This document shows positions 29,129 through 37,623 of a stretch of DNA of 64,000 nt, in pieces. The stretch is taken from NCBI RefSeq assembly GCF_030053835.1, contig NZ_CP125655.1:1860001-1924000 (forward strand), read 5' to 3'. A model generated the notes under the pieces. It saw nothing but the letters and a program-made list of their open reading frames with translations. It ran no database searches and was not told where the DNA came from. The position numbers were made by a program, and so were the translations under genes. The first letter of the stretch is position 1. Every line of letters begins with the position of its first letter. Origin of the DNA: Cellulomonas sp. ES6. Lineage in GTDB: Bacteria; Actinomycetota; Actinomycetes; Actinomycetales; Cellulomonadaceae.

Positions 29129-30193
29129 TCAGGAGACGGTCAGCGACCCGGAGCCGTTCGGCACCAGCTCCACCCAGGTGTTGCCCGGGGCGAGCTCCGC
29201 GGTCTTCCCGTCCGCGGTCGTCAGCACCAGGGGCGCGTCGCGCGACTCCTTCTGCCAGCGGACCGCGACCGTCCTGCCGCCCGTGGCCAGCGTGCCCTCG
29301 CCGGAGCCGCCACCGAGCACGTACGTCGGCACCGTCGCGCCGTTCTGGGCGCCGAACCCGGTGCCCGGGTGGTCCGCCACGATGGACACGACGTTGGTCG
29401 CCGTGAGGCGCGCGCCGGTCGCGTCGGTCGCCGGGGTGGTCCCCTCCGATCGCTCCCAGACGGTGCCGTTCCACGTCCAGGACGGCTTCGACTGGCTGGA
29501 CAGGTCGAAGGCCAGGGTCGTCGCCGGGGTGCCGTCGGTGACCGCCGTCGCGCGCTCCGGCGTGCGGGCGAAGTCGAACTGCTGCCCCGGGCTGTTCTGG
29601 TGGTTGGCGTCGGCCTGCGCCCACAGGGCGTTCGGGTCGCCGTAGACGTTGTGCGGCGCGCTGCGGCTGCTGACGCGGTACAGGCCCGCGGCGCCGGCGT
29701 CGTGGCTGATCGGCTGCACGGGGCTGGCGTCCACGAGCGCGAGGATGCCGGGCTGGCCGCCGGAGAACGTCAGCAGGCCGTTGAGCGGGGCCACGATGTC
29801 CGGGTCCATCGGGCGCACCGAGCGGATCGGGCCGATCTCCGAGGGGATCTGCGAGTGGAAGACCGCGACCAGGCGCGAGACGTCGAACTCGACGATCGTC
29901 TCCCAGACCACGTCGGCCTGCTGGAGCCCCGACTGCGGGCGGGCGGTCGCCGTGTTCTCGACCTTCACCGCGAGCGCCGGGCGGTTCGCGATCTCCCCGG
30001 CCACGCCGGTGAGCGGCCAGGTGGCGGGCACGACGGGCTCGGGCGCCGCCGTCTTGTGCGGGTCGAGCACCGGAGCCACCGTGGTGGCCTCGGGCGCGGG
30101 CGCCTCCTGCTGGGAGCACCCGGCGACGAGCAGCGTCGCCGCGACCGCCAGCGCGCCTGCGCGCCGCAGCCGCCGCGTCGTGGTGTGGACCAT
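29129..30193 (-). CDS. DUF3048 lipoprotein
   Basis: Secreted lipoprotein of 354 residues: basic N-terminus, hydrophobic helix and lipobox LVAGC with Cys26. The mature part shows the DUF3048 pattern (NRPALAVKVENTATARPQSGLQQADVVWE, GPIRSVRPMDPDIVAPLNG, SGGQPGI, SAPHNVYGD), related to Bacillus YerB, of unknown function. I prefer the ATG at 30191-30193 (GGAGG upstream) over one 14 codons earlier that would spoil the signal peptide. It sits between menB and menE on the opposite strand, with no known link to quinones. Confidence 0.87.
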   Translation of the reverse strand: MVHTTTRRLRRAGALAVAATLLVAGCSQQEAPAPEATTVAPVLDPHKTAAPEPVVPATWPLTGVAGEIANRPALAVKVENTATARPQSGLQQADVVWETIVEFDVSRLVAVFHSQIPSEIGPIRSVRPMDPDIVAPLNGLLTFSGGQPGILALVDASPVQPISHDAGAAGLYRVSSRSAPHNVYGDPNALWAQADANHQNSPGQQFDFARTPERATAVTDGTPATTLAFDLSSQSKPSWTWNGTVWERSEGTTPATDATGARLTATNVVSIVADHPGTGFGAQNGATVPTYVLGGGSGEGTLATGGRTVAVRWQKESRDAPLVLTTADGKTAELAPGNTWVELVPNGSGSLTVS

Positions 30194-30249
30194 CTCTTCC
30201 GGACCTCCGTGCCGCCGTCGTGCGTTCCGCGACACTCTACGGGCGGACC

Positions 30250-30255
30250 TACCCT
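30250..30255 (+). promoter_or_regulatory. -10 box of leaderless menE mRNA
   Basis: TACCCT followed by six bases and the GTG start of menE, in the 68-base divergent gap with the DUF3048 gene. Confidence 0.55.
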
Positions 30256-30261
30256 GGCCGG

Positions 30262-31446
30262 GTGAGCCGACCCGTCCGCGCCGTGACCGCCACCGCCGCC
30301 GGGGTCCCCGCGCTGCGCGAGGCGCTCGCCGCCGCGCTCGACGGGACGGGCCCGGCGGTGCTGCCCGTCGAGGACGCCGCGCCGGACGGTGACGGCGGCA
30401 CCGTGCCCGACGACGTCGCGCTGCTCGTGCGGACCTCCGGGTCGACCGGGGCGCCCCGCGAGGTGATGCTGACCGCCGCGGCGCTGCGGGCGTCCGCGGA
30501 GGCGACGCACCGCCGGCTCGGCGGCCCGGGCCGGTGGCTGCTGCCGCTGCCGCCCGCGCACGTCGCCGGGCTGCAGGTGCTCGTCCGGTCGCTGGTCGCC
30601 GGCACCGAGCCCGCCGTGCTCGGCGGGCCGTTCCGCCCGGACGCCTTCGCGGCGGCCACCCGCGCGCTGCCGGGCCCGACCCGCCGCTACACGTCGCTGG
30701 TGCCCACGCAGGTGCACCGCCTGCTCGCCGACGCCGAGGGCCGGGCGGCGCTGGCCTCCTACGACGCGGTGCTGCTGGGCGGCGCGGCGAGCCCGCCCGG
30801 TCTCGTCGGTCGCGCCCGTGACGCGGGCGCCCGGGTCGTCACCACGTACGGCATGTCGGAGACCTGCGGCGGCTGCGTGTACGACGGCGAGCCGCTCGAG
30901 GGCGTCTCCGTCGCGCTGGACGACGACGGCCGGATCCGGCTGGCCGGGCCCGTGCTCGCCGCGGGCTACCGCGGACGGCCCGACCTGGACGCGGAGCTGT
31001 TCGAGCGGCGCGACGGCGTCCGGTGGCTGCGCACCAGCGACCTCGGCCGGTGGGCCGCCCCGACCGGCGACGGCCCCGCGCGCCTCGAGGTGCTCGGCCG
31101 GGCGGACGACGTCCTGGTGACCGGGGGGGTGAAGGTCGCGCCCGCCGCGGTCGAGCGGGTGCTCGCGACGCAGGAGGGCGTCGGCGAGGTGCTGGTCGTC
31201 GGCGTCCCCGACGCCGAGTGGGGGCAGGCGCTCGTCGCCGTCGTCGTCCCGGACCCCGCCGCGCCGGTGCCGGAGCTCGCCCCGCTGCGCCGCGCCGTAG
31301 CCGAGCGGCTCACCGCGCCCGCCGCGCCCCGGCACCTCGTCCTGGTCGACGCCCTGCCGCTGCGCGGGCCGGGCAAGCCCGACCGGAGGGCGGCCGCCGA
31401 CCTGGCGGGTCGCTCCCTCGCCCGCGCGGCCCCGCCACCGGCCTGA
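30262..31446 (+). CDS. menE: o-succinylbenzoate-CoA ligase
   Basis: Adenylate-forming ligase activating o-succinylbenzoate, 394 residues, the short actinobacterial form. Motifs: phosphate-binding LLVRTSGSTGAPREVML (the usual Lys of this loop is Arg), TTYGMSETCGG, and the C-terminal catalytic Lys in RGPGKPDRRA. GTG at 30262-30264 follows a TACCCT box by six bases, so a leaderless start. menA follows 78 bases downstream on the same strand. Confidence 0.93.
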   Translation: MSRPVRAVTATAAGVPALREALAAALDGTGPAVLPVEDAAPDGDGGTVPDDVALLVRTSGSTGAPREVMLTAAALRASAEATHRRLGGPGRWLLPLPPAHVAGLQVLVRSLVAGTEPAVLGGPFRPDAFAAATRALPGPTRRYTSLVPTQVHRLLADAEGRAALASYDAVLLGGAASPPGLVGRARDAGARVVTTYGMSETCGGCVYDGEPLEGVSVALDDDGRIRLAGPVLAAGYRGRPDLDAELFERRDGVRWLRTSDLGRWAAPTGDGPARLEVLGRADDVLVTGGVKVAPAAVERVLATQEGVGEVLVVGVPDAEWGQALVAVVVPDPAAPVPELAPLRRAVAERLTAPAAPRHLVLVDALPLRGPGKPDRRAAADLAGRSLARAAPPPA

Positions 31447-31524
31447 GCGGACCGGCGAGGTACGGTCGCACCCGGCTCCCGCCCGCCGCACCCGACCCGC
31501 CCGCACCCCGACCCCAGGAGCACC

Positions 31525-32394
31525 ATGGCCACCTCGTCCGAGTGGATCGCCGGCGCCCGCCCGCGCACCCTGCCCGCCGCCGTGGCGCCCGTGCTGGTCG
31601 GCACCGGCGCCGCCGCGCAGGTCGATGCGGCGCACCTCGGCCGGGCCCTGCTCGCCGCGGGGGTGGCCCTGGCCCTGCAGGTCGGCGTGAACTACGCGAA
31701 CGACTACTCCGACGGGGTGCGCGGGACCGACACCGAGCGGGTCGGCCCGATGCGGCTCACGGCCAGCGGGGCCGCACGGCCGCGGGCGGTGCGCGGGGCG
31801 GCCTTCGCCGCGTTCGGCGTCGCGGGGGTGCTGGGCCTCGCCCTGGTCGCCCTGTCCGGGCAGTGGTGGCTGCTCGCGGTCGGCGCGCTGTGCGTCCTGG
31901 CGGCGTGGTTCTACACCGGCGGCCGGCGCCCGTACGGGTACCTGGGCCTCGGCGAGGTCGGCGTGTTCCTGTTCTTCGGGCTCGTCGCGGTGCTCGGCAC
32001 CACGTACACCCAGGCCGGGCGGCTCACCTGGCCCGCCTGGGTGGGGGCGGTCGCCGTCGGGCTGATCGCGTGCGCGCTGCTCATGGTCAACAACCTGCGG
32101 GACGTCCCCACGGACGCCCTGGTCGGCAAGCGCACGCTCGCCGTGCGGATCGGCGAGCGGCGCGCGCGCGTCGTCTACGCGGTGATGGTGGTGCTGCCCG
32201 TCCTGCTCGGCGTCGCCTGCGCCCTGGCGAACCCGTGGGCGCTGCTCGTCATGCTGCTGGCGCTGCCGGCCGGGCTGCTCGCGTTCACGGTGCTGGTCGG
32301 CGCCCGCGGGATCGCGCTGGTGCCGGTGCTCGCCGGGACCGGGATGTACGAGCTCGCGTTCGGCGTGCTGCTGGGGCTCGGCCTGGCGCTCTGA
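31525..32394 (+). CDS. menA: 1,4-dihydroxy-2-naphthoate polyprenyltransferase
   Basis: Membrane UbiA-family prenyltransferase attaching the polyprenyl tail, 289 residues and about eight or nine helices. First Asp-rich motif NYANDYSDGVRGTD and second NNLRDVPTDALVGKRTLAVR are intact. ATG at 31525 with AGGAG upstream. A TACGGT box at 31461 could be its own -10. The stop lies inside a 23-bp tandem duplication shared with the convergent DUF4229 gene. Confidence 0.94.
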   Translation: MATSSEWIAGARPRTLPAAVAPVLVGTGAAAQVDAAHLGRALLAAGVALALQVGVNYANDYSDGVRGTDTERVGPMRLTASGAARPRAVRGAAFAAFGVAGVLGLALVALSGQWWLLAVGALCVLAAWFYTGGRRPYGYLGLGEVGVFLFFGLVAVLGTTYTQAGRLTWPAWVGAVAVGLIACALLMVNNLRDVPTDALVGKRTLAVRIGERRARVVYAVMVVLPVLLGVACALANPWALLVMLLALPAGLLAFTVLVGARGIALVPVLAGTGMYELAFGVLLGLGLAL

Positions 32395-32432
32395 CGCCGG
32401 TCAGAACAGCGCTCTGACGCCGGTCAGAACAG
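32387..32432. repeat. perfect 23-bp tandem duplication over two gene ends
   Basis: Two identical 23-base units (32387-32409, 32410-32432). Each contains the palindrome TCTGACGCCGGTCAGA. The first copy holds the menA stop codon, the second the stop of the convergent DUF4229 gene. The hairpins may act as a bidirectional terminator. Confidence 0.9.
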
Positions 32433-32783
32433 GCGGCCCGGGGTCGGGCCGTCCGGGCGGGGCGAGTCGGGCCCGGCGGGCGCGGCGGGCCCGGCGGGCG
32501 CGGCAGGCCCGTCGGTCGCCGCGTCGACGGCCGCGTCCTCGGCGGCGGCGTCCTCCGTGGCCCGGCGCGACAAGCGCGGCCGGTCGCCGCGCGCCTCCGA
32601 GCGGGCCTGCAGCCAGAGCGCCGCACGGTCGCGCGGGCCGGCGAGCAGCAGGTACGACAGCAGCGCCGCGAGCACCGCGGCGAGCACCACGCCGAGCAGC
32701 CAGCCCGTCCCGGCGAGCACGAGGCCGGCCAGGCAGACCACGAACAGGGCGAGGCGGAGCAGGGAGTACGTCACCACGGGCAC
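32424..32783 (-). CDS. DUF4229 membrane protein
   Basis: 119 residues with two hydrophobic helices (about 6-25 and 28-47) and a basic then Ala/Pro/Asp-rich cytoplasmic tail. The N-terminal YSLLRLALFVVCLAG and RDRAALWLQAR stretches fit DUF4229, an actinobacterial family of unknown function. GTG at 32781-32783 lies six bases after TACGCT, so a leaderless start. Convergent with menA, divergent from the PLDc_N-type gene. Confidence 0.75.
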   Translation of the reverse strand: MPVVTYSLLRLALFVVCLAGLVLAGTGWLLGVVLAAVLAALLSYLLLAGPRDRAALWLQARSEARGDRPRLSRRATEDAAAEDAAVDAATDGPAAPAGPAAPAGPDSPRPDGPTPGRLF

Positions 32784-32789
32784 CCGCCC

Positions 32790-32795
32790 AGCGTA
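32790..32795 (-). promoter_or_regulatory. -10 box of leaderless DUF4229 mRNA
   Basis: TACGCT, six bases (GGGCGG), GTG on the minus strand; identical in layout and sequence to the menB start region. Confidence 0.55.
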
Positions 32796-32846
32796 GGCCG
32801 CAGCAGGGACGGACCGCCCGGCTCGGTACCCCGGCGCCGCGCTGGT

Positions 32847-32852
32847 TAGGGT
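32847..32852 (+). promoter_or_regulatory. -10 box of leaderless PLDc_N-gene mRNA
   Basis: TAGGGT seven bases before the ATG at 32860. It overlaps an alternative in-frame GTG at 32851, which argues against that earlier start. Confidence 0.5.
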
Positions 32853-32859
32853 GGGGCGC

Positions 32860-33270
32860 ATGGCCCGAGCGCTGCTCCTCCTCGCGATGATCGGACTGAC
32901 GGTGTACGCCGTCGCCGACATCGTCTCGAGCGACGACGAGGACCGCCTCGGGGTCCCGCGGCTGCCGTGGGTGCTGGTGGCGCTCGTCCCGTTCGTGGGT
33001 CCGGTCGCGTGGATCCTCGTCCGCCGTTCCCAGCGCGCGCGGCGTGCGGGCGGCGGGAGCGCCGGAGCGGGCCCGTCCGGCCGGCCCGGACCGCGCCGCG
33101 GCGGCCCGGTGGCACCCGACGACGACCCGGAGTTCCTCTGGCGCCTCGAGCAGGAGCACCTCCGCCGCGAGCGCGAGGCCCAGGGGCGGCCGGACGACGA
33201 CGCGCCTCCCCGGCGCGACGACCAGCCGCAGCAGCGCGACGGCGACCTCCCGGGCGACGCCCGCGGCTGA
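32860..33270 (+). CDS. PLDc_N-domain small membrane protein
   Basis: 136 residues: two helices (about 5-23 and 38-57) matching the phospholipase D/nuclease N-terminal (PLDc_N) membrane module, with the typical VYAVADIV...LPWVLVALVPFVGPVAWILVRR layout, then a charged Arg/Asp-rich tail. No catalytic PLD domain is attached, so an anchor or regulatory role is a guess. Lies between menA and ccsB. Start chosen from the TAGGGT-N7-ATG spacing. Confidence 0.75.
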   Translation: MARALLLLAMIGLTVYAVADIVSSDDEDRLGVPRLPWVLVALVPFVGPVAWILVRRSQRARRAGGGSAGAGPSGRPGPRRGGPVAPDDDPEFLWRLEQEHLRREREAQGRPDDDAPPRRDDQPQQRDGDLPGDARG

Positions 33271-33280
33271 GCCCCGCTGA

Positions 33281-33295
33281 GCCCCCGGCGGGGGC
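33281..33295. terminator. weak hairpin between convergent genes
   Basis: GCCCCC-GGC-GGGGGC, 6-bp arms, between the PLDc_N gene and ccsB ends. Short but placed correctly. Confidence 0.35.
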
Positions 33296-33301
33296 GGCCG
33301 G

Positions 33302-34420
33302 TCAGAGGCCGGAGTACGAGTGCTTGCCGGAGACGAACAGGTTCACCACGGTGAAGTTCGCCAGCACCACCGCGTAGCCCACGTACACGAAGTAGGCGGC
33401 GCGACGACCCGCCCAGCCGCGCGTGGTCCGCGCGTGCAGGTACGCGGCGTACACGACCCACGCCACGAAGGTGCCGACCTCCTTGGGGTCCCAGCCCCAG
33501 TACCGTCCCCAGGCCTGCTCGGCCCAGATGGCCCCGCCGATCAGCGTGAGCGTCCAGAGCACGAACCCGATGGCGTTCAGGCGGAAGGACAGCGCCTCGA
33601 GCTGCCGCGCCGGCGGGACCGTCCGCAGCCAGGACCAGGCCGGCCCGGTGACGCGCCAGCGCGCGAGCGGCCGGCGCAGACCGTCGAGGCGGCTCCACGG
33701 GTGGTCGAGGTGGGAGCGCCCGGTCTCGCGGCCGTCCTGGAGCACCTGGAGCACGGCGGTCGCGAACGCCACGGTGAAGATGCCGGTGGCGATGATCGCG
33801 ACGCCGACGTGGATGACGAGCCAGTAGTTCTGGAGCGCGGGCTGGACGGCGTCGGCCTGCACGTAGAACGCGTTCAGGCCGAGCACGAGCGCCAGCACGG
33901 CGATGCCCATGACGACGACGCCGAGGAACGGCACGACGCGGCGGCGCTGCACGACGGCGAGGACGACGGACGCCACGAGGGTCCCGACGAGCGTGAACTC
34001 GTACATGTTCGCGGTGGGCCAGCGCCCGGCGGCGGCGCCGCGCAGCACGATGCCGACGAGCAGCAGGACGATGCCGAGCGCGGTGGTGGAGCGGGCGATG
34101 CCGGTGGCGGCCGAGGGCGCCGCGGTGGCGCCGGAGCCGTCGTCCCCGGCGCCGGACGCGGGCGGCTCGGCGGCGGCGGGCACCTCCGCGGGCGCGTCGG
34201 CCGGCAGGACGAGCGACGACGGCCCGCCTGCGCCCACGGCCTCCCGGGCGGCCACGCGGGCCTGCCGGGCGGCGGCCACGCGGGCCTGCCGGGCGGCGCG
34301 GTGCTCGCGGGAGGCGACGTCGGCCACACGGGCGAGCGCGACCGAGTACGCGACCAGGGCGATCGTGAACGCCGTCGCCGCACCCCACACGAGCAGGGTG
34401 CTGATGTCGCCCAGTGCCAT
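33302..34420 (-). CDS. ccsB: cytochrome c biogenesis protein CcsB (CcsA family)
   Basis: System II haem-handling membrane protein, 372 residues. The tryptophan-rich haem-binding motif is intact in AEQAWGRYWGWDPKEVGTF, with conserved periplasm-facing histidines around it. A hydrophilic Ala/Arg-rich loop of ~70 residues follows the first helix. ATG at 34418-34420 with GGTGGAGG upstream; 17 bases after resB. Works with ResB to deliver haem to apocytochromes c. Confidence 0.94.
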   Translation of the reverse strand: MALGDISTLLVWGAATAFTIALVAYSVALARVADVASREHRAARQARVAAARQARVAAREAVGAGGPSSLVLPADAPAEVPAAAEPPASGAGDDGSGATAAPSAATGIARSTTALGIVLLLVGIVLRGAAAGRWPTANMYEFTLVGTLVASVVLAVVQRRRVVPFLGVVVMGIAVLALVLGLNAFYVQADAVQPALQNYWLVIHVGVAIIATGIFTVAFATAVLQVLQDGRETGRSHLDHPWSRLDGLRRPLARWRVTGPAWSWLRTVPPARQLEALSFRLNAIGFVLWTLTLIGGAIWAEQAWGRYWGWDPKEVGTFVAWVVYAAYLHARTTRGWAGRRAAYFVYVGYAVVLANFTVVNLFVSGKHSYSGL

Positions 34421-34437
34421 GTCCTCCACCTTCCGGG

Positions 34438-36144
34438 TCAGCCGGCGGCGGGCAGGTCGCGCCCGGCCGGTCGGAGCCGGTCCACCGCCCGGTCGAGCTC
34501 CGCCTGCAGTCCGACGTCGTCGCCGCGCGCGAGGGCCGCGGCGGTGACCACTGTACGACCTGACCCGGGACCTTCGTCCCCCTCGGGGGCGGACGACGCC
34601 CGCAGCCACACGCGCCGCCGCGGGGCGAACAGCGAGGCCGCGAGGCCGGCGAACGCCAGCAGCGCGAAGGTCAGCACCCACGCGAGCGACGGGTCGTGGC
34701 GCAGGTCCAGCGCGACGAACCGCGGCAGGGCGTCGAACGTCAGCGTCCCCAGGCCGTCGGGGAGGTCCACCGTCTCGCCGGGGCGCACGTAGAGCGTGAG
34801 CGGCCGGCCGTCCTCCCCGGTGGCCTGCGTCAGCCCGGACTCGTCCAGCTGGTACACGTTCTGGGGGATGCCGTCGTCCAGCCCGAGGTCCCCGGTCCAC
34901 ACGGCGAGCGCGAGCAGCGGGTCGGTGGGCTGCGGGTCGACGGAGCGCCAGATGTCGTCGGAGAGCTGCTGCGCGGTGGGGAGCAGGACGCCCTGCAGGC
35001 CGATCTGCGGCCCGGTGGTCACGTCCGGCACCTTGATGACGCCCTGGGAGGTGTAGACGGTGTCCTGCGGCAGGAACGGCACGGCCCCTTCGAACGCCAC
35101 CGCACCCGTGGCGTCGCGCACGGTGACCTGCGGCGCGTAGCCGTTGCCCTGCAGGTACACCTTGGCGCCGCCGACCTCGAGCGGGTGGTTCACCTTGATC
35201 GTGTCGGCCACCGGGTCGGCGCCCGGCTCGGTGACGGTGACCCGGGCGGTGAAGTCGCGCGACTGGAGCGTGTCGGGGTCGAACCGGGACTCGAACGAGT
35301 CGAGGCGCAGCGCGAACGGCTCGAGGGAGGACGGGCGGAACGCGCTGCCGGCCTCGAAGCTGTCGTAGTCGCTCTGGGTGTTGGCGAACGCGCGGCCCTC
35401 GACGACGATCGCCTGGCCGCGGTAGTGCAGGAGCTGGCCGGTCGCGATCGCGACGAGCAGGCCGACGAGCGCGAGGTGGAACACGAGGTTGCCGGTCTCG
35501 CGGAGGTAGCCCCGCTCGGCGGCGACGCTCCACACGCCGGCGCCCTCGTCGCGGACGTCCACCCGGAACCGGCGCCACCAGCGGGGCCCGCGCAGCGCGG
35601 CGGCGGCCCGCTCGGCGACCTCCTGCGGCGAGGCGTCCAGGGCGAGCGCCGCCTGCGCCGGGAACCGGTCGAACCGGCGCGGCGCCCGCGGCGGCCGCCC
35701 CCGGAGCGCCCGCAGGTGGGTGCGGCTGCGGGGCAGGATGCAGCCCACGAGCGACACGAACAGCAGCAGGTAGATCGCGGAGAACCAGACCGACGCGTAC
35801 ACGTCGAAGAACCCGAGCCGGTCCAGCAGCGGCCCCACGTCGGGGTGGTCGCTCAGGTAGGTCGCCACGCGGGCCGGGTCCTGCGGCCGCTGCGGGAAGA
35901 CGGTGCCGGGGACGGCCGCGACGGCGAGCAGCATGAGCAGCAGCAGCGCGACGCGCATGGACGTGAGCTGCCGCCAGCCCCAGCGGAGCCACCCGACGAG
36001 GCCGAGGGCCGGGAGCTGCGGGGCCTCGCCGCCGGGCGGGGTGCCGGCGGCCGCGGGCGGGGCGGGTGGCGCGGGCGGGGCGCCGTCGACGAACGCGTCC
36101 TCGAGCCCCTCGGGCCGGTAGCCGGTGGTCGGTCGCTCGGTCAC
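34438..36144 (-). CDS. resB: cytochrome c biogenesis protein ResB (Ccs1)
   Basis: System II partner of CcsB, 568 residues. Conserved features include LGFFDVYASVWFSAIYLLLFVSLVGC near helix 2, the RGYLRETGNLVFHLALVG helix and HPLEVGGAKVYLQGNGYAP in the large extracytoplasmic domain. The first ~40 residues are a Pro/Ala-rich cytoplasmic leader. GTG start at 36142-36144, one base past the ccdA stop. The ccsB-resB-ccdA-resA set is complete. Confidence 0.94.
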   Translation of the reverse strand: MTERPTTGYRPEGLEDAFVDGAPPAPPAPPAAAGTPPGGEAPQLPALGLVGWLRWGWRQLTSMRVALLLLMLLAVAAVPGTVFPQRPQDPARVATYLSDHPDVGPLLDRLGFFDVYASVWFSAIYLLLFVSLVGCILPRSRTHLRALRGRPPRAPRRFDRFPAQAALALDASPQEVAERAAAALRGPRWWRRFRVDVRDEGAGVWSVAAERGYLRETGNLVFHLALVGLLVAIATGQLLHYRGQAIVVEGRAFANTQSDYDSFEAGSAFRPSSLEPFALRLDSFESRFDPDTLQSRDFTARVTVTEPGADPVADTIKVNHPLEVGGAKVYLQGNGYAPQVTVRDATGAVAFEGAVPFLPQDTVYTSQGVIKVPDVTTGPQIGLQGVLLPTAQQLSDDIWRSVDPQPTDPLLALAVWTGDLGLDDGIPQNVYQLDESGLTQATGEDGRPLTLYVRPGETVDLPDGLGTLTFDALPRFVALDLRHDPSLAWVLTFALLAFAGLAASLFAPRRRVWLRASSAPEGDEGPGSGRTVVTAAALARGDDVGLQAELDRAVDRLRPAGRDLPAAG

Positions 36145-36145
36145 G

Positions 36146-37024
36146 TCACACCGCCGGGACGAACGGCTGGGCGCCGGTGAGCAGGCCCTGCAGCCAGCTC
36201 GCCCACGCGGACCAGAGCCCGGTGACCAGCGCCACGCCGAGCAGGATGAGCAGGCCGCCGCCGACGCGCATGATCGCCAGGCGGTGCCGGGCGAGCTGGT
36301 CGAGGGCGCGGCGGCTGCGCTGCAGGCCGAGCGCGACGGCGACGAACGGCAGCCCGAGCCCGGCGCAGAACGCGAGCGCGAGCAGCGCCCCGCGGCCCGG
36401 CGACCCGCCGTCGAGCGAGAGCAGCAGGATCGCGGCCAGCGTCGGGCCGATGCACGGCGTCCACCCGATGCCGAACGTCACCCCGAGCACGGGCGCGCCC
36501 CACAGCCCGGCGCGCGGGGCGACGAGCGTGCGCCGGTCCTGCTGCAGGAACGGCAGCAGCCCGAGGAACGCCAGGCCCATGACGACCGTCAGGACGCCGA
36601 GCACGCGCGACAGCGGGTCCTGCCAGCGCAGCAGGAACGAGCCGAGCGTCCCGGCCAGCGAGCCGTACGCGAGGAACACCGCGGTGAACCCGGCGACGAA
36701 CAGCAGCACGCCCAGCACGACGCGGCTCCGCGAGGGCGGCGGGGCCGGGGTCCCGGCGAGCGCGGGCTGCGCGGGCAGGTGGGCCGCGAGGTCCAGCGGG
36801 GCGGGTCCGGCGGCGGTCGCGACGGCCCGCGGGGCGGGGGCCGGGCGCGGCGCGGTCGCGGCGGACATCCCGCCGAGGTAGCCGACGTAGGCGGGGACGA
36901 GCGGGAGCACGCACGGCGACGCGAAGGACACCAGGCCGGCCAGCAGCGCGACCGGCACCGCCGCGAGCAGCGACCCGGAGGCGGCGGTCTGCGCGAACGC
37001 GTCCCCCACGTCGGCGGCGATCAC
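36146..37024 (-). CDS. ccdA: thiol:disulfide interchange membrane protein CcdA
   Basis: DsbD/CcdA-family electron carrier moving reductant across the membrane to ResA, 292 residues, six predicted helices. The two redox cysteines are in FASPCVLPLVPAYVG (helix 1) and GIGWTPCIGPTLAAI (helix 4). A ~45-residue Ala/Pro-rich loop separates helices 1 and 2. GTG start overlaps the resA stop in GTGA. Confidence 0.93.
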   Translation of the reverse strand: MIAADVGDAFAQTAASGSLLAAVPVALLAGLVSFASPCVLPLVPAYVGYLGGMSAATAPRPAPAPRAVATAAGPAPLDLAAHLPAQPALAGTPAPPPSRSRVVLGVLLFVAGFTAVFLAYGSLAGTLGSFLLRWQDPLSRVLGVLTVVMGLAFLGLLPFLQQDRRTLVAPRAGLWGAPVLGVTFGIGWTPCIGPTLAAILLLSLDGGSPGRGALLALAFCAGLGLPFVAVALGLQRSRRALDQLARHRLAIMRVGGGLLILLGVALVTGLWSAWASWLQGLLTGAQPFVPAV

Positions 37025-37623
37025 GGCGCGTCCTCGGCCAGCACCTCGTCGACCAGGGCCCGCAGCGTCGAGCCCTCCACGAGGCCCACGACCCGCGCGG
37101 CGACGTGCCCCTCGCGGTCGAGCACGACCGTGGTCGGGGTCGCCTGGATCGGCACGACGCCCTGGAGCGCGGCGACGGCCCGCTTCTCCCGGTCGTCGAT
37201 GCTCGGGTACGGGACGTCGAAGGCGTCCTGGAACGACTCGGCCGCCCCGGCGTCGTCCACCCCGTTGATGCCGAGCACGTGCACACCCTGGTCGGCGTAG
37301 TCCTCGGCGACCGCCACGAGGTCCGGCGCCTCCTCGCGGCAGGGCGGGCACTGCGCGTACCAGGTGTTGAGCACCACGACGTCGCCCCGCCAGTCCGCGG
37401 TGTCGACCGGGTCCCCGGCGAAGTCCGACCCGGCGACCTCGACCGGGCCCTGGCGGTCCCCCGGCTCCCACTGGGTCACCGAGCCGTCGCCGGAGACGTA
37501 GCCCTGGTCGGGCACGTCGTCGCCGGACCCCGTGCCGGTGCCGCCGCCCGCGGAGCAGCCGGCGAGCGCGACGACGACGGCGGCGGCGAGCGCGGCGGCG
37601 CGCGGCCTGGCGGGGACCCTCAT
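37021..37623 (-). CDS. resA: ResA/TlpA-like thioredoxin lipoprotein
   Basis: Membrane-anchored thiol reductase keeping the haem-binding cysteines of apocytochrome c reduced. 200 residues: signal with lipobox LAGC (Cys23) and thioredoxin-like domain with CPPC active site (Cys92, Cys95; WYAQCPPCREE) and cis-Pro region VPIQATPTTVVLD. ATG at 37621-37623 overlaps the upstream phosphatase stop by four bases. Confidence 0.93.
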   Translation of the reverse strand: MRVPARPRAAALAAAVVVALAGCSAGGGTGTGSGDDVPDQGYVSGDGSVTQWEPGDRQGPVEVAGSDFAGDPVDTADWRGDVVVLNTWYAQCPPCREEAPDLVAVAEDYADQGVHVLGINGVDDAGAAESFQDAFDVPYPSIDDREKRAVAALQGVVPIQATPTTVVLDREGHVAARVVGLVEGSTLRALVDEVLAEDAP

